From assembly GCF_013387455.1 (NCBI RefSeq), contig NZ_VWNC01000002.1, positions 235,001-299,000 on the forward strand: a stretch of 64,000 nucleotides of DNA, given 5' to 3'. The translations under genes were made by a program, and so were the position numbers. This DNA is from Mariprofundus sp. NF (GTDB lineage Bacteria > Pseudomonadota > Zetaproteobacteria > Mariprofundales > Mariprofundaceae). Under the pieces are notes generated by a model. It made no database searches and was not told where the DNA came from. It saw nothing but the letters and a program-made list of their open reading frames with translations. Every line of letters begins with the position of its first letter. The first letter of the stretch is position 1. Below, in pieces: positions 19,642 through 29,893 of this stretch.

Positions 19642-20972
19642 TACTTACCGGTTTTCAGACGGGCTTTTTTCATCAGACCTTCATACTGATGACTCATCAG
19701 ATGGGACTGTATCTGACCCATGGTGTCCATGGTAACCACCACAACGATCAGCAGCGATGTGCCGCCGAAATAGAACGGCACAGAGAGCTCGGAGATCAGC
19801 CACTGCGGCAGTAGACATACCATGCTCACATAGGCTGCACCAACAACAGTAATACGCGTTAGTACTGCATCAACATACTCAGCAGTCTTCTGTCCTGGGC
19901 GAATACCCGGAATAAAACCACCGTTCTTCTTCAGGTTATCTGCGGTATCTTTAGGGTTAAAGACAATCGCTGTGTAGAAGAAGCAGAAGAAAACAATCAG
20001 ACCGGTAAACAGCAGCATATAGAGCCACGCACCCGGAGATAGAATAGCAGAGATATCTGTCAGCCATTCAAAGCCAGGGGTACCCTTGGTGAACTGTGCA
20101 AATGTTGCCGGCAGCAGAATCAGGGATGAGGCAAAAATAGGAGGAATTACACCGGCAGTATTTACTTTCAGCGGCAGAAAGGATGACTTACCACCGTAGA
20201 GACGGTTACCCACCTGACGTTTAGCGTACTGAATCGGGATGCGGCGCTGGGCACGTTCAAACCATACAACCAAGCCGGTGACTAGCAGTGTCATGGCAAA
20301 CAGTGCAAGCACAGTAAAAGCGGTGTACTCACCGGTACGTGCCAACTCGAGTGTGCCACCAATCGCTGAAGGAAGACCTGCAGCAATACCGGCGAAGATG
20401 ATCAGTGAGATACCGTTACCGATACCCCGCTCAGTGATCTGCTCACCCAGCCACATCAGGAACATCGTACCGGTTACCAGCGTAATCACAGTCATAGCAC
20501 GGAAAGCCAGGCCCGGTTCAATCACCACACCCATACCACCGACGGAGAACTGCTCCAGACCGATGGAGATACCAATGCCCTGGAAGGTTGCCAGAACCAG
20601 TGTGAAGTAACGGGTATATTCAGTGATCTTGCGACGACCGGATTCACCCTCTTTCTTCAACTGTTCAAGCTTGGGAGACACTACAGTCATCAGCTGAATG
20701 ATAATCGCAGCCGAAATGTATGGCATAATACCAAGAGCAAAAATAGTCAGGCGTGAAAGCGCACCACCGGAGAACATGTCGAACATGCCCAGCAGAGACC
20801 CCTGTGCCTGACTAAAGAACTGAGCCAGAACAGCAGCATCGATACCTGGCACAGGAATATGTGCGCCGACACGATATACGATCAGCATTGCCAGGGTAAA
20901 CAGGATGCGGGCTTTCAGCTCTGGAATCTTTCCGATGTTTCCAAAGCCGCCCATTGCTCCAGCTTGTGCCAT
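19641..20972 (-). CDS. secY: Protein translocase channel subunit SecY
   Basis: The central pore of the Sec translocon in the inner membrane. The 443-residue product has ten transmembrane helices and the signatures [39 protein letters not shown] and [22 protein letters not shown]. It sits between rplO and adk, the usual spc-operon position. Confidence 0.97.
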   Translation of the reverse strand: MAQAGAMGGFGNIGKIPELKARILFTLAMLIVYRVGAHIPVPGIDAAVLAQFFSQAQGSLLGMFDMFSGGALSRLTIFALGIMPYISAAIIIQLMTVVSPKLEQLKKEGESGRRKITEYTRYFTLVLATFQGIGISIGLEQFSVGGMGVVIEPGLAFRAMTVITLVTGTMFLMWLGEQITERGIGNGISLIIFAGIAAGLPSAIGGTLELARTGEYTAFTVLALFAMTLLVTGLVVWFERAQRRIPIQYAKRQVGNRLYGGKSSFLPLKVNTAGVIPPIFASSLILLPATFAQFTKGTPGFEWLTDISAILSPGAWLYMLLFTGLIVFFCFFYTAIVFNPKDTADNLKKNGGFIPGIRPGQKTAEYVDAVLTRITVVGAAYVSMVCLLPQWLISELSVPFYFGGTSLLIVVVVTMDTMGQIQSHLMSHQYEGLMKKARLKTGK

Positions 20973-20976
20973 AGAA

Positions 20977-21429
20977 TTATGCCTCAGCCTTTGCCAGGTT
21001 CAGTGTACCACCAGCTGCAGTAACTTTCGCAGTTGCCTGCGCAGACGCTGCAGTGACAGAGACGGTTAGCTTCTTGGTCAGTTCACCAGTTGCCAGCAGT
21101 TTGATCGGACCCACAGCACTGCGAACCAGACCCGCATCAAAGAGTGCAGCCGCATCAACAGCAGCGCCATCATCAAATGCATTCAACTGACCCAGGTTGA
21201 TCACCTGAAAATCGTTATCGATGCGAGCAGTAAAACCACGTTTAGGAACACGGCGGATCAGTGGCATCTGACCACCCTCGAAACCGCGGGCTACTTTACC
21301 ACCGGAACGGGACTTCTGACCTTTGTGGCCACGACCACCAGTCTTACCATTGCCGGACGCGATGCCCTGACCTTTACGCTTACGATCCTTACGGGCACCG
21401 TCAGTTGCTTTCAGTTCATTCAGTTTCAT
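20977..21429 (-). CDS. rplO: 50S ribosomal protein L15
   Basis: The 150-residue product begins [23 protein letters not shown] and contains [20 protein letters not shown] and [17 protein letters not shown], the glycine-rich L15 signature. It is four bases after rpmD and just before secY. Confidence 0.97.
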   Translation of the reverse strand: MKLNELKATDGARKDRKRKGQGIASGNGKTGGRGHKGQKSRSGGKVARGFEGGQMPLIRRVPKRGFTARIDNDFQVINLGQLNAFDDGAAVDAAALFDAGLVRSAVGPIKLLATGELTKKLTVSVTAASAQATAKVTAAGGTLNLAKAEA

Positions 21430-21432
21430 CTC

Positions 21433-21624
21433 TTACTCTCCGGACTCAATACGAACGAGATGACGCACCTTGTTCACCATACCGCGAACAGAAGGGGTAT
21501 CTTCCAGCTCTACAACCTGATTCATACGACGGAAACCCAAGCCTACCAGAGTTGCTCTCTGAGCTTTGGAGTAACCGATACCGCTCTTAAACTGGCGGAT
21601 GCGAATAGTCTCTTTCTTAGCCAT
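21433..21624 (-). CDS. rpmD: 50S ribosomal protein L30
   Basis: The 63-residue protein has IRIRQFKSGIGYSKAQRATLVGLGFRRMNQ and ends in VRHLVRIE, a complete bacterial L30. It sits between rpsE and rplO. Confidence 0.95.
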   Translation of the reverse strand: MAKKETIRIRQFKSGIGYSKAQRATLVGLGFRRMNQVVELEDTPSVRGMVNKVRHLVRIESGE

Positions 21625-21642
21625 TTGAAACTCCTAATCCGA

Positions 21643-22122
21643 TTAAGCTGACTTGCCACGACGGGTGGCAATCTGCTCAGGGCTTTCCAGTTCTTTCAAA
21701 CCGTTGAAGGTAGCACGAACAGTGTTCAGTGCATTACGGGAACCGAGTGATTTAGTCAGAATATCTTTGATGCCGACAGCATCAAGAACAGCACGTACAG
21801 CAGAACCAGCGATTACGCCGGTACCTTCTGAGGCGGGCTTGAGCATAACGCGGCTCGCATCCTGAACGCCAATCACTTTGTAGTGAATGGTGCCCTCACG
21901 GCGTGGTACAAAAATAATTGATTTCTTGGCAATGTCAGTAGCCTTGCGGATCGCTTCAGGAACCTCTTTGGCTTTGGCGTGACCAAAACCGATGTGTCCA
22001 TTGCCATCACCAACTACCATCAGAGCGGAGAAGCTCATGCGACGTCCACCGGATGTTGTCTTGGCAATACGGTTGATCGTAATCAGTTTCTCGTTCAGGT
22101 CCAATTCGTCTACATTGATCAT
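21643..22122 (-). CDS. rpsE: 30S ribosomal protein S5
   Basis: The double-stranded-RNA-binding fold signature [36 protein letters not shown] is present, then [30 protein letters not shown]5 takes part in decoding accuracy. At 159 residues it is the usual size. Confidence 0.97.
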   Translation of the reverse strand: MINVDELDLNEKLITINRIAKTTSGGRRMSFSALMVVGDGNGHIGFGHAKAKEVPEAIRKATDIAKKSIIFVPRREGTIHYKVIGVQDASRVMLKPASEGTGVIAGSAVRAVLDAVGIKDILTKSLGSRNALNTVRATFNGLKELESPEQIATRRGKSA

Positions 22123-22135
22123 CTTCTATAATCTC

Positions 22136-22489
22136 CTAGAACTTCAAGCCGCCGGCACGGGCGCCTTCTGCCAGTGCCTGTACGCGACCATGGTATGAGA
22201 AGCGGCCACGATCGAAAGCAACTTCACTGATACCCGCTTTAACAGCGCGTTCGGCAATTAATTTACCTACCTCTTCTGCGCCAGTTTTGTTGCCACCGGA
22301 TTTCACGGCAGCATCAAGGCTGGATGCAGTTGCCAGCGTAGTACCACTAGCATCATCGATTACCTGCGCATAAATATGGCGGGCAGAACGAAAAATACTC
22401 AAACGAAGGCGGCCACCGGCCTTAACGCGAGCGCGAACCTTGCGAGCACGGCGCACAGCGCCATTGGATTCATAACGTTTAACAGACAT
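22136..22489 (-). CDS. rplR: 50S ribosomal protein L18
   Basis: The 117-residue 5S-rRNA-binding protein shows [26 protein letters not shown] and [20 protein letters not shown]. Located between rplF and rpsE, 24 bp after rplF. Confidence 0.97.
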   Translation of the reverse strand: MSVKRYESNGAVRRARKVRARVKAGGRLRLSIFRSARHIYAQVIDDASGTTLATASSLDAAVKSGGNKTGAEEVGKLIAERAVKAGISEVAFDRGRFSYHGRVQALAEGARAGGLKF

Positions 22490-22513
22490 CTCTTATCTCC
22501 TAACCTAACGCCC

Positions 22514-23047
22514 TTAAGCCTTCTTGCCTTCTTTCATCGCTACATGTTCACCAACGTAGCGAACACCTTTACCTTTATAAGGCTCTGGTGGACGGTAAGC
22601 GCGAATCTCTGCAGCAACCTGACCGACTTTCTGCTTGTCGATACCGGAAACAGTAATGATACTCGCTTCAACAGCCGCATCTACGCCATCAGGCAGCGCA
22701 TAAATAACCGGATGTGAGAAACCCAGGGAGAGATTCAGACTCTTACCCTGTGACTGCGCACGATAACCAACACCGCGCAGCTCAAGTTTCTTCTCAAAAC
22801 CTTTAGTCACACCAGTGATGTTGTTTGCAATCAGCATGCGAGCCAGGCCGAAGAAAGACTTGGTCTTCTTGGTCTCAAGATCAGCACAGCTGATGGTGAG
22901 TGTATTACCTTCCTGTGCCGCAGTGATATCTGCGAACAGTGGAGAGGTGAGCTCACCCTTTGCGCCCTTCACAGTAACTGAGTCGTCGTTCAGACGGATC
23001 TCAACACCGGCAGGGATATTAATAGGTTCTTTACCAACACGTGACAT
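22514..23047 (-). CDS. rplF: 50S ribosomal protein L6
   Basis: A 177-residue two-domain protein: MSRVGKEPINIPAGVEI at the start, VTVKGAKGELT, GVGYRAQSQGKSLNLSLGFSHPV, and YKGKGVRY near the C-terminus. L6 lies near the sarcin-ricin loop. Confidence 0.97.
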   Translation of the reverse strand: MSRVGKEPINIPAGVEIRLNDDSVTVKGAKGELTSPLFADITAAQEGNTLTISCADLETKKTKSFFGLARMLIANNITGVTKGFEKKLELRGVGYRAQSQGKSLNLSLGFSHPVIYALPDGVDAAVEASIITVSGIDKQKVGQVAAEIRAYRPPEPYKGKGVRYVGEHVAMKEGKKA

Positions 23048-23055
23048 AACTTACC

Positions 23056-23451
23056 TCAAAATACCGTACAGATAACTTCGCCGCCAATTGATGCAGCACG
23101 AGCTTTCTTGTCGGTCATAATGCCCTGAGAAGTGCTCACTACTGCAACACCATAACCGGACTTCACACGCGGGATCTCATCGGAGCCGACATAAACACGG
23201 CGTCCAGATTTGGAAATGCGCTTAATCTCATGAATAATCGCTTTACCTTCGTCATCATAGCGCAGGGTCAGGCGCAGAAAACGGTGGCCCTTGTGGTTGT
23301 AGGCTTTCACAGCAGCGATATAGCCTTCTTCCTTCAGTACTTCAGCGATAGCCAGCAGAGCGTTACTCGCAGGCATCTCAACTTTTTCAATTCCAGCCGT
23401 CTGCGCGTTACGAATACGCGTCAACATGTCGGCAATACGGTCCATCATCAT
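23056..23451 (-). CDS. rpsH: 30S ribosomal protein S8
   Basis: The core is DRIADMLTRIRNAQ, then SNALLAIAEVLKEEGYI, ending GYGVAVVSTSQGIMTDKKARAASIGGEVICTVF. Three ATG codons stand in a row at 23443-23451. The outermost (23451) has AAGGGG nine bases upstream, so I chose it, giving 131 residues. A much longer reading into rpsN is possible on paper and is not credible. In E. coli S8 represses the spc operon by binding the L5 mRNA region. Confidence 0.95.
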   Translation of the reverse strand: MMMDRIADMLTRIRNAQTAGIEKVEMPASNALLAIAEVLKEEGYIAAVKAYNHKGHRFLRLTLRYDDEGKAIIHEIKRISKSGRRVYVGSDEIPRVKSGYGVAVVSTSQGIMTDKKARAASIGGEVICTVF

Positions 23452-23464
23452 AGTTCTATACCCC

Positions 23465-23650
23465 TTACCAGCTCGACTTAACCATGCCAGGTATTTCACC
23501 GGCAAGGGCATGCTTACGCAGGCAGATACGGCAGATGCCGAGTTTACGGTAAACAGAGTGCGGACGACCGCACAACTGACAGCGTGTATAAGCGCGAACT
23601 TTGAATTTTGGTTTACGATTGCATTTGACAATCATTCTTGTTGAAGCCAT
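23465..23650 (-). CDS. rpsN: 30S ribosomal protein S14, short zinc type
   Basis: Only 61 residues, with CQLC and CRIC forming a zinc ribbon (Cys24, 27, 40, 43) between [11 protein letters not shown] and [18 protein letters not shown]. This is the type Z S14 (RpsN1/RpsZ). The proteobacterial norm is a 101-residue zinc-free S14. Thirteen bases separate its stop from rpsH. Confidence 0.96.
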   Translation of the reverse strand: MASTRMIVKCNRKPKFKVRAYTRCQLCGRPHSVYRKLGICRICLRKHALAGEIPGMVKSSW

Positions 23651-23662
23651 GAGCTAACCCTC

Positions 23663-24202
23663 TTAAGTGCGGAACGGCATGCTGAACAGTTTCAGCAGGG
23701 CACGTCCCTCATCGTTCGTGTTCGCAGTGGTACAGATAGTGATATCCATGCCGCGAATCTTATCCACCTGATCATATTCAATTTCCGGGAAGATGATCTG
23801 CTCTTTCAGGCCCAGCGTGAAGTTACCGCGGCCATCAAATGATTTTGGTGAAACACCCTTAAAGTCGCGAATACGCGGCAGGGCAACATTAACCAGACGG
23901 TCCAAAAACTCCCACATCTGATCACCACGCAGTGTTACGCGGCAGCCAACAGCCATGCCATCGCGCAACTTGAAGTTCGCAATAGACTTGCGAGCACGAG
24001 TCACAACAGGCTTCTGACCGGTGATGGTGGTCATATCAGCCAACGCGCCATCAATAGCTTTAGAGTTCTGTGACGCTTCACCCACACCCATATTAACAAC
24101 GATCTTGGTAATACCGGGGATCTGCATCGGGTTGCTGTAACTGAACTCTTCTTTCAGTGCAGGTGCAACCGTCTCTTTATAAAATTCCTTCAAACGAGCC
24201 AT
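23663..24202 (-). CDS. rplE: 50S ribosomal protein L5
   Basis: The 179-residue 5S-binding protein has [53 protein letters not shown] and [14 protein letters not shown]. Downstream of rplX with an 11-bp gap. Confidence 0.97.
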   Translation of the reverse strand: MARLKEFYKETVAPALKEEFSYSNPMQIPGITKIVVNMGVGEASQNSKAIDGALADMTTITGQKPVVTRARKSIANFKLRDGMAVGCRVTLRGDQMWEFLDRLVNVALPRIRDFKGVSPKSFDGRGNFTLGLKEQIIFPEIEYDQVDKIRGMDITICTTANTNDEGRALLKLFSMPFRT

Positions 24203-24213
24203 TGTCGAAACTC

Positions 24214-24543
24214 CTAGTTATCCAGCACTTCGCCACATTTGCGGCAGGTGCGGACTTTACGACCATCTTCAAGCAGCTTCGCGCCAAGACGGACACCAGA
24301 TTTACATTTGGAGCAGTAGTACTGCACATTCGAGATGGCCATAGGGGCTTCTTTCTCGATGATGCCGCCAGCACTGGCCTGACTCTGGCGGGTATGACGT
24401 TTAATCATATTCACCTTAGTTACCAGTACACTGCTATCCTGCGGCATTACACGGATGACCTTACCACGCGCACCTTTGTCGCGACCGGCAACTACAACCA
24501 CTTCATCATCTCTGCGAATTCGGGTTTTAACCAACGTTGTCAT
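24214..24543 (-). CDS. rplX: 50S ribosomal protein L24, with CxxC pairs
   Basis: The KOW domain [23 protein letters not shown] is followed by [19 protein letters not shown]. The C-terminus carries CSKC and CRKC about 20 residues apart, a likely zinc ribbon that E. coli L24 has lost. Length is 109 residues. L24 initiates 50S assembly. Confidence 0.97.
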   Translation of the reverse strand: MTTLVKTRIRRDDEVVVVAGRDKGARGKVIRVMPQDSSVLVTKVNMIKRHTRQSQASAGGIIEKEAPMAISNVQYYCSKCKSGVRLGAKLLEDGRKVRTCRKCGEVLDN

Positions 24544-24566
24544 TATTCTTTCGCCTCTCTTTCCGC

Positions 24567-24935
24567 TTACAGCACTTCTGGTGCAAGTGAAACGATCTTC
24601 ATGTAACCCTTGGCACGCAGTTCACGTGTTACAGGGCCAAAAATACGGGTGCCCATTGGCTCATTCTGCTTGGAGAGCAGAACTGCCGCATTTTCGTCAA
24701 AACGGATGGAGGAGCCGTCAGAACGACGGAACTCTTTGGCCGTACGCACAACCACTGCACGCTGAACCTCACCCTTCTTCACTTTACCACCTGGCATTGC
24801 TTCTTTCACAGCTACCACGATCACATCACCAACGCTGGCGTAGCGACGTTTAGAGCCACCCAGAACCTTGATGCATTTAACGCGCTTGGCGCCTGAGTTA
24901 TCTGCAACCTGCAGTACGGTTTCATTCTGAATCAT
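24567..24935 (-). CDS. rplN: 50S ribosomal protein L14
   Basis: The 122-residue product begins [28 protein letters not shown] and has [19 protein letters not shown] and [15 protein letters not shown]-like text near the end. It contacts h14 of 16S at an inter-subunit bridge. Confidence 0.97.
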   Translation of the reverse strand: MIQNETVLQVADNSGAKRVKCIKVLGGSKRRYASVGDVIVVAVKEAMPGGKVKKGEVQRAVVVRTAKEFRRSDGSSIRFDENAAVLLSKQNEPMGTRIFGPVTRELRAKGYMKIVSLAPEVL

Positions 24936-24950
24936 TGTAAAACCTCCGGA

Positions 24951-25217
24951 TTACAGCTGCTCAGCACGTGTCAGAACTGCTTCCATTACCCAGCGCTTGC
25001 GGCGGGAGATTGGAGCAGATTCAATGATACGTACGGTATCACCTACATTGCAGGTGTTTTCAGCATCGTGAGCCATATATTTCTTGTGTGAACGAACCGT
25101 CTTACGGTAACGGGCATGCAGGAATTTACGCTCAACCTGCACCACCACGGTCTTCTCACCTTTATTACTAACTACTACCCCTTCCAGGGTGCGCTTGTTT
25201 GTTGTTGCCTCGGACAT
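24951..25217 (-). CDS. rpsQ: 30S ribosomal protein S17
   Basis: The 88-residue OB-fold protein has LEGVVVSNKGEKTVVVQVERKFLH, KYMAHDAENTCNVGDTVRIIESAPISRRKRW. Between rpmC and rplN with short gaps. Confidence 0.97.
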   Translation of the reverse strand: MSEATTNKRTLEGVVVSNKGEKTVVVQVERKFLHARYRKTVRSHKKYMAHDAENTCNVGDTVRIIESAPISRRKRWVMEAVLTRAEQL

Positions 25218-25231
25218 CTCTCTTTTACCCC

Positions 25232-25429
25232 TTAGCCGCGCTCAGCAAGAATAGTCTTGATACGTGCGATTTCGCGGCGTACCTGACCAACACGTGCGGT
25301 ATTGTTCAGCTGCATCGTGGCCCTCTGGAAACGGAGCTTCATGTGCTCTGCCGCCAGTTCATCCATGCGCTCTTTCAGATCGACATCTTTCATGCCACGC
25401 AGATCTTTTGCTTTCTTGATATCACTCAT
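25232..25429 (-). CDS. rpmC: 50S ribosomal protein L29
   Basis: A 65-residue helical hairpin: [46 protein letters not shown]29 lies by the exit tunnel at the SRP and trigger-factor site. Its start overlaps the rplP stop by 4 bp. Confidence 0.96.
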   Translation of the reverse strand: MSDIKKAKDLRGMKDVDLKERMDELAAEHMKLRFQRATMQLNNTARVGQVRREIARIKTILAERG

Positions 25430-25848
25430 CGTCCTACTCCACGCACGACAATCTTAGTACGGATTGGAAGTTTGGCAGCCGCACGCTGAAGTGCGCCATA
25501 AGCCATCTCTTCATCAATACCGTCCATCTCATACAGGATACGGCCAGCTTTAACTGCGGCAACCCAGTACTCAGGTGAACCCTTACCTTTACCCATTCGA
25601 ACTTCAGCAGGTTTCTTGGAAACCGGAAGATCGGGGAAGATGCGAATCCATACGCGCCCCTGACGTTTAACGTGACGGTTAATGGTAATACGCGCCGCTT
25701 CAATCTGACGGGCACTAATACGACCAGGTTCCATCGCTTTCAGGCCATACTGACCAAAGTTCAGGCTTGCGCCACGCGGGCTTTTACCGCGAATGCGCTG
25801 CAGCTCTTTATGGTGCTTGCGCCAGCGAATTTTCTTAGGTTGCAACAT
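25426..25848 (-). CDS. rplP: 50S ribosomal protein L16
   Basis: The 140-residue product begins [14 protein letters not shown] and has [32 protein letters not shown], then the typical [34 protein letters not shown]. The N-terminal segment differs from the common RTKFRK form. L16 helps form the A-site region of the 50S. Confidence 0.97.
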   Translation of the reverse strand: MLQPKKIRWRKHHKELQRIRGKSPRGASLNFGQYGLKAMEPGRISARQIEAARITINRHVKRQGRVWIRIFPDLPVSKKPAEVRMGKGKGSPEYWVAAVKAGRILYEMDGIDEEMAYGALQRAAAKLPIRTKIVVRGVGR

Positions 25849-25875
25849 CGTTACTAATCCTCTTCAACTCAATCT

Positions 25876-26526
25876 TTATGCGTTGTCAGCGGCGGTGTCG
25901 CCTAGCTTCAAACCATGGAATACCCAAACCTTAATACCAACAACACCGTAGGTGGTGTGCGCTTCGGCAAAGCCGTAGTCCACATCAGCACGCAGGGTGT
26001 GCAGCGGTACGCGACCTTCGCGGTACCATTCAGTACGAGCAATTTCAGCACCACCAAGACGACCGGCGCAGTTAATACGAACACCTTTAGCACCCATACG
26101 CAGTGCGCTCTGAACCGCACGCTTCATGGCACGACGGAAAGCCACACGACGCTCAAGCTGGAAAGCGATATTCTCTGCTATCAGCTGTGCTTCTGCTTCA
26201 GGGCGACGAACCTCTACGATGAATACCTGAACTTCCTGACCGAATGTTTTGACCAGCTCGTTACGAACAGCATCGATCTCGGCACCTTTCTTACCAATCA
26301 CAACACCAGGGCGTGAGGTATGAACAGTTACTTTGATCTTATCAGCAGGGCGCTCGATGATGATACGAGATACACCGGCATGTTTCAGACGAGCTTTAAC
26401 ATGACGACGCAGCTTAATATCTTCACGCAGGTTGTTGCCGAAATTCTTGTCATTGGCGTACCAGATCGATTCCCAGTTACGAATCGTTCCAAGACGGAAT
26501 CCAATTGGATTTACTTTCTGTCCCAT
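25876..26526 (-). CDS. rpsC: 30S ribosomal protein S3
   Basis: It begins [20 protein letters not shown]. The KH domain with [20 protein letters not shown] follows, then [41 protein letters not shown]. At 216 residues it is complete. S3 forms the mRNA entry site. Confidence 0.97.
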   Translation of the reverse strand: MGQKVNPIGFRLGTIRNWESIWYANDKNFGNNLREDIKLRRHVKARLKHAGVSRIIIERPADKIKVTVHTSRPGVVIGKKGAEIDAVRNELVKTFGQEVQVFIVEVRRPEAEAQLIAENIAFQLERRVAFRRAMKRAVQSALRMGAKGVRINCAGRLGGAEIARTEWYREGRVPLHTLRADVDYGFAEAHTTYGVVGIKVWVFHGLKLGDTAADNA

Positions 26527-26537
26527 GACTTCTCCCC

Positions 26538-26879
26538 TTAACCGCGTTCGCTAACAGCAACGGTCAAGTGGCTGTGGCGGTGGAAACGTTTACGCATACG
26601 ACCCATTCCTTTCGGACGGAAACGCTTCAGCGTCATGCCTGCATCAGCTTTTGCTTCAGATACAAACAGTGTATCCACATCCAGGCCGTGATTCTGCTCG
26701 GCGTTAGCAATAGCGGACTTCAGAACTTTCTCATACAGGCGCGCTGATTTTGCCGGAGACAAAGTCAGAACTGCCAGCGCACGATCAACGTCCAGACCAC
26801 GGATAGCATCGGCCATCAAACGCGCTTTCTGGGAGCTGATCTTGCTGTTTTTGTGCCATGCACGTACTTGTTCAGACAT
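26538..26879 (-). CDS. rplV: 50S ribosomal protein L22
   Basis: The 113-residue protein shows [66 protein letters not shown], whose extended loop lines the exit tunnel. The loop is unaltered compared with macrolide-sensitive consensus as far as I can judge. Confidence 0.97.
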   Translation of the reverse strand: MSEQVRAWHKNSKISSQKARLMADAIRGLDVDRALAVLTLSPAKSARLYEKVLKSAIANAEQNHGLDVDTLFVSEAKADAGMTLKRFRPKGMGRMRKRFHRHSHLTVAVSERG

Positions 26880-26884
26880 GCCGA

Positions 26885-27163
26885 TTACCTCTTCCTAGCC
26901 TTTTTGTCAGCACCGTGACCATAGTAGGTACGGGTAGGTGAAAACTCACCAAGCTTATGTCCAACCATGTTCTCAGTTACGAACACAGGAATGAACTTGT
27001 GACCATTGTGTACTGCAAAATTCATGCCTACAAAATCCGGTGCAATCGTAGAACGACGTGACCAGGTTTTGATCACAGCCCTCTTCTCTGCGGCCAGTGC
27101 AGCATCAACCTTCTTCTGAAGGGAGGCCTCAATGTACGGACCTTTCTTTAATGAGCGTGCCAT
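26885..27163 (-). CDS. rpsS: 30S ribosomal protein S19
   Basis: The 92-residue protein begins [19 protein letters not shown] and has [48 protein letters not shown]. Complete and typical. Confidence 0.97.
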   Translation of the reverse strand: MARSLKKGPYIEASLQKKVDAALAAEKRAVIKTWSRRSTIAPDFVGMNFAVHNGHKFIPVFVTENMVGHKLGEFSPTRTYYGHGADKKARKR

Positions 27164-27171
27164 CTCTTACC

Positions 27172-28002
27172 TCACTTCTGGTTGCGGCGGCGAATAATAT
27201 CACGGTTCGACGCCTTCTTCTTTGCACGGGTCTTATGACCCTTGGTTGGTACACCCCAAGGTGTTACCGGATGACGACCACCTGATGTACGGCCTTCACC
27301 ACCACCATGTGGATGATCTACCGGGTTCATGGCAACACCACGAACGTTAGGACGAACACCCAGCCAGCGTGTACGGCCAGCCTTACCTACCTTGCGGTTG
27401 GAGTGGTCAGCGTTGCCCATCACACCAATCGTTGCCAGACAGCGGATATCCACACGACGGAACTCGCCGGATGGCATCTTCAGAATGGCACGACCGCCCT
27501 CTTTACCCATCAACTGAATAGATGCACCTGCACTGCGTGCCATCTGACCGCCCTTACCAGGTTTCATCTCTACGTTATGTACCTGAGTACCTACGCGGAT
27601 ACTGCCCAGTGGCAACGTGTTGCCCGGACGAATCTCTGCATCAGGTCCGCTCATCACTTCATCACCTGCACGCAGGCCTTGTGGAGCAAGGATATAACGC
27701 TTGTCACCGTTGCTAAAAACTACCAGCGCGATGTGCGCTGTACGGTTGGGATCATATTCAACGCGCGCAACCTTACCGCCAATGCCGAAATTGTCACGCT
27801 TGAAATCAACCATGCGGTAAAGACGTTTGTGTCCGCCACCACGATGGGAGCTGGTAATGCGTCCATTGTTGTTACGACCACCGGATTTGGTGAGGCCTAC
27901 AACCAGGCTCTTTTCAGGCGCGCCTTTGTGCAGATCTTCATTAACTACACCGATGCGGCCACGGTTACCGTTTGTTGTTGGTTTTAATGCCTTCAATGCC
28001 AT
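27172..28002 (-). CDS. rplB: 50S ribosomal protein L2
   Basis: The 276-residue protein has [25 protein letters not shown] and the peptidyl-transferase-proximal signature [22 protein letters not shown], including the conserved His near 229. L2 is needed for subunit joining and peptide bond formation. Confidence 0.98.
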   Translation of the reverse strand: MALKALKPTTNGNRGRIGVVNEDLHKGAPEKSLVVGLTKSGGRNNNGRITSSHRGGGHKRLYRMVDFKRDNFGIGGKVARVEYDPNRTAHIALVVFSNGDKRYILAPQGLRAGDEVMSGPDAEIRPGNTLPLGSIRVGTQVHNVEMKPGKGGQMARSAGASIQLMGKEGGRAILKMPSGEFRRVDIRCLATIGVMGNADHSNRKVGKAGRTRWLGVRPNVRGVAMNPVDHPHGGGEGRTSGGRHPVTPWGVPTKGHKTRAKKKASNRDIIRRRNQK

Positions 28003-28005
28003 GGT

Positions 28006-28305
28006 TTATACCTCTTCCGCCACTTCCAGACTATGTCCCTCAGCCAGACGAACCACAGCCTTGCGGTAACCGGAACGAGCACCCGTATGGGCACCACGAC
28101 GCTTCGGCTTGCTAGGCATATTGATAACCTGAACTCTATCAACCTTCACTTCGAAGACTGCTTCTACAGCGGCCTTAACCTGGGTTTTGGTTGCTTTACG
28201 GGCGACACGGAAAGTGTACTGATTGGCTGCGCCGGTACCTGAATAGCTCTTCTCGGTAATTACAGGCTGACGCAGGATGTCGAAATGATTGATGTTTGCA
28301 CTCAT
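28006..28305 (-). CDS. rplW: 50S ribosomal protein L23
   Basis: The 99-residue product has PVITEKSYSGTGAANQYTFRVARKATKTQVKAAVEAVFEVKVDRVQVINM. L23 is the main docking site for trigger factor and SRP. Overlaps the 3' end of rplD by 4 bp. Confidence 0.97.
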   Translation of the reverse strand: MSANINHFDILRQPVITEKSYSGTGAANQYTFRVARKATKTQVKAAVEAVFEVKVDRVQVINMPSKPKRRGAHTGARSGYRKAVVRLAEGHSLEVAEEV

Positions 28306-28925
28306 GACAGACGCTCCTCAAGTTTATCTACAGCAGCTTCGGTCAGGATCACACGCTCACACTTAAGCAGATCATGAATTGTCATCTGACCATCAAGAAC
28401 CACTTTGGTATGCGGGATGTTACGACCGGAGAGCTCTACATTGCTGTTGGCTGTATCGAGAACAAACAGACCGGAGGTCAGGTCGAAAGCGCCGAGCACT
28501 TCAAGGAAGGACTTGGTCTTTGGAGCTTCCAGCTCAAGCTTGTTCACAACAGTCAGTTTACCTGAACGCACGCAATCGGAGAGCACCAGGCAGAGTGCGC
28601 GACGGCGCTCTTTCTTGTTGATGCGCGAATCAAACGTGGTGTTTGCATTCGGACCATGTGCAGTTCCACCGTGACGCATCTGCGCAGCACGTGTAGTACC
28701 CTGACGAGCACGACCTGTACCCTTCTGTTTGAATGGCTTCTTGCCGCCACCGGATACCTGAGCAACAGTTTTCACTGCACTGGTTCCGCCACGCTGTGCT
28801 GATGCAAGTGATGCATAAACGCGGTGAACAAAGCCATCATCTGCATCCAGACCGAAAACGGCCGGGTTCAGCTCACGCTTGCTCACTTCTTTATTGTTCT
28901 GATCTACGATGGTGATCTTCGCCAT
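28302..28925 (-). CDS. rplD: 50S ribosomal protein L4
   Basis: The 207-residue protein has the tunnel loop GGGKKPFKQKGTGRARQGTTRAAQMRHGGTAHGP and RALCLVLSDCVRSGKL. In E. coli L4 also represses the S10 operon through its leader. No such leader can be placed here because rpsJ is internal to a longer transcript. Confidence 0.97.
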   Translation of the reverse strand: MAKITIVDQNNKEVSKRELNPAVFGLDADDGFVHRVYASLASAQRGGTSAVKTVAQVSGGGKKPFKQKGTGRARQGTTRAAQMRHGGTAHGPNANTTFDSRINKKERRRALCLVLSDCVRSGKLTVVNKLELEAPKTKSFLEVLGAFDLTSGLFVLDTANSNVELSGRNIPHTKVVLDGQMTIHDLLKCERVILTEAAVDKLEERLS

Positions 28926-28926
28926 C

Positions 28927-29559
28927 TTACGCTCCCTTCACGGCAGGGCGCACTTCAACCAGTCCGTTACGCGAACCGGGAACAGCACCCCTTACCAGAA
29001 TACGATTGGACTCTGCGTCCACGCGAATCACTTCAAGGTTCTGAGTTGTAACACGCTCGTTACCGTAGTGACCAGGCATCTTCTTGCCCGGAAATACACG
29101 GCCCGGCCACTGACACTGACCGGTAGAACCCATCTGACGATGTACTTTTTCAGCACCATGTGTTGCACGGCCACCGGCGAAGTTGTAACGCTTCATAACA
29201 CCAGCAAAACCGCGACCTTTAGAGGTACCGGAGACGTCGATCTTCTGACCGACCTCAAACTGAGTTGCATTCAACTCCTGACCCAACTCAACCTCGGTAT
29301 CAGCAGCAACACGAAACTCTTTCAGTCCACCGGTTACTTCCTGACCCTGCTTGGCAAAATGACCCTGAACTGCACGGGTGTTATGACGCTTGGCAGCACC
29401 AAAACCAACCTGTACGGCATCATAGCCATCACGATCAGAGGTACGACGTGCAATGATTTTGCACGGCTCAATATTCAAAACAGTCACAGGAACCGCAGAA
29501 CCATCTTCTGCAAAGATCTGTGTCATGCCCGCTTTCCGGGCGATCAATCCAATACTCAT
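28927..29559 (-). CDS. rplC: 50S ribosomal protein L3
   Basis: The 210-residue product begins MSIGLIARKAGMTQIFAEDGSAVPVTVLNI and has VSGTSKGRGFAGVMKRYNFAGGRATHGAEKVHRQMGSTGQCQWPGRVFPGKKMPGHYG in its central extension. The Gln in the STGQ region is the residue methylated by PrmB in relatives. Confidence 0.97.
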   Translation of the reverse strand: MSIGLIARKAGMTQIFAEDGSAVPVTVLNIEPCKIIARRTSDRDGYDAVQVGFGAAKRHNTRAVQGHFAKQGQEVTGGLKEFRVAADTEVELGQELNATQFEVGQKIDVSGTSKGRGFAGVMKRYNFAGGRATHGAEKVHRQMGSTGQCQWPGRVFPGKKMPGHYGNERVTTQNLEVIRVDAESNRILVRGAVPGSRNGLVEVRPAVKGA

Positions 29560-29573
29560 GATTATCCTCCCGA

Positions 29574-29882
29574 TTAAAGTTTGATCTCGACATCCACACC
29601 GGATGGCAGATCAAGCTTCATTAGCGCGTCCACGGTCTGTGGAGTTGGCTTATCAATATCAAGCATACGCTTGTGGGTACGAATCTCGAACTGCTCACGA
29701 GAATCTTTGTACTTGTGCGGAGATTTGATTACGCAAAATTTGCGAATCTTGGTCGGAATTGGAATCGGACCACGTACTTCTGCACCGGTACGTTTTGCTG
29801 TAGCTACAATGTCAGCCGCACTCTTATCAAGAATACGATGATCAAAAGCTTTCAGGCGAATACGAATACTTTGAGTTGCCAC
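29574..29882 (-). CDS. rpsJ: 30S ribosomal protein S10
   Basis: The 102-residue protein has [39 protein letters not shown] and [26 protein letters not shown]. It also acts as NusE in antitermination with NusB at boxA, which matters for the boxA-like element at 823-834. Eleven bases after tuf. Confidence 0.98.
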   Translation of the reverse strand: MATQSIRIRLKAFDHRILDKSAADIVATAKRTGAEVRGPIPIPTKIRKFCVIKSPHKYKDSREQFEIRTHKRMLDIDKPTPQTVDALMKLDLPSGVDVEIKL

Positions 29883-29893
29883 GTACGGCCCCC

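Noticed and set aside
23056-23631. 191-residue version of S8 with an N-terminal extension
   Set aside because: The extra 60 residues overlap rpsN in another frame. The ATG cluster at 23443-23451 with an SD gives the normal S8 length.
27307-27987. Long open frame (about 226 codons) antisense to rplB
   Set aside because: It is the complement of the conserved L2 gene. Its translation is Thr/Ala/Cys-rich without a domain and it has no SD.
28909-29577. Open frame of about 222 codons antisense to rplC
   Set aside because: Wholly explained by the L3 gene on the other strand. Low-complexity translation.
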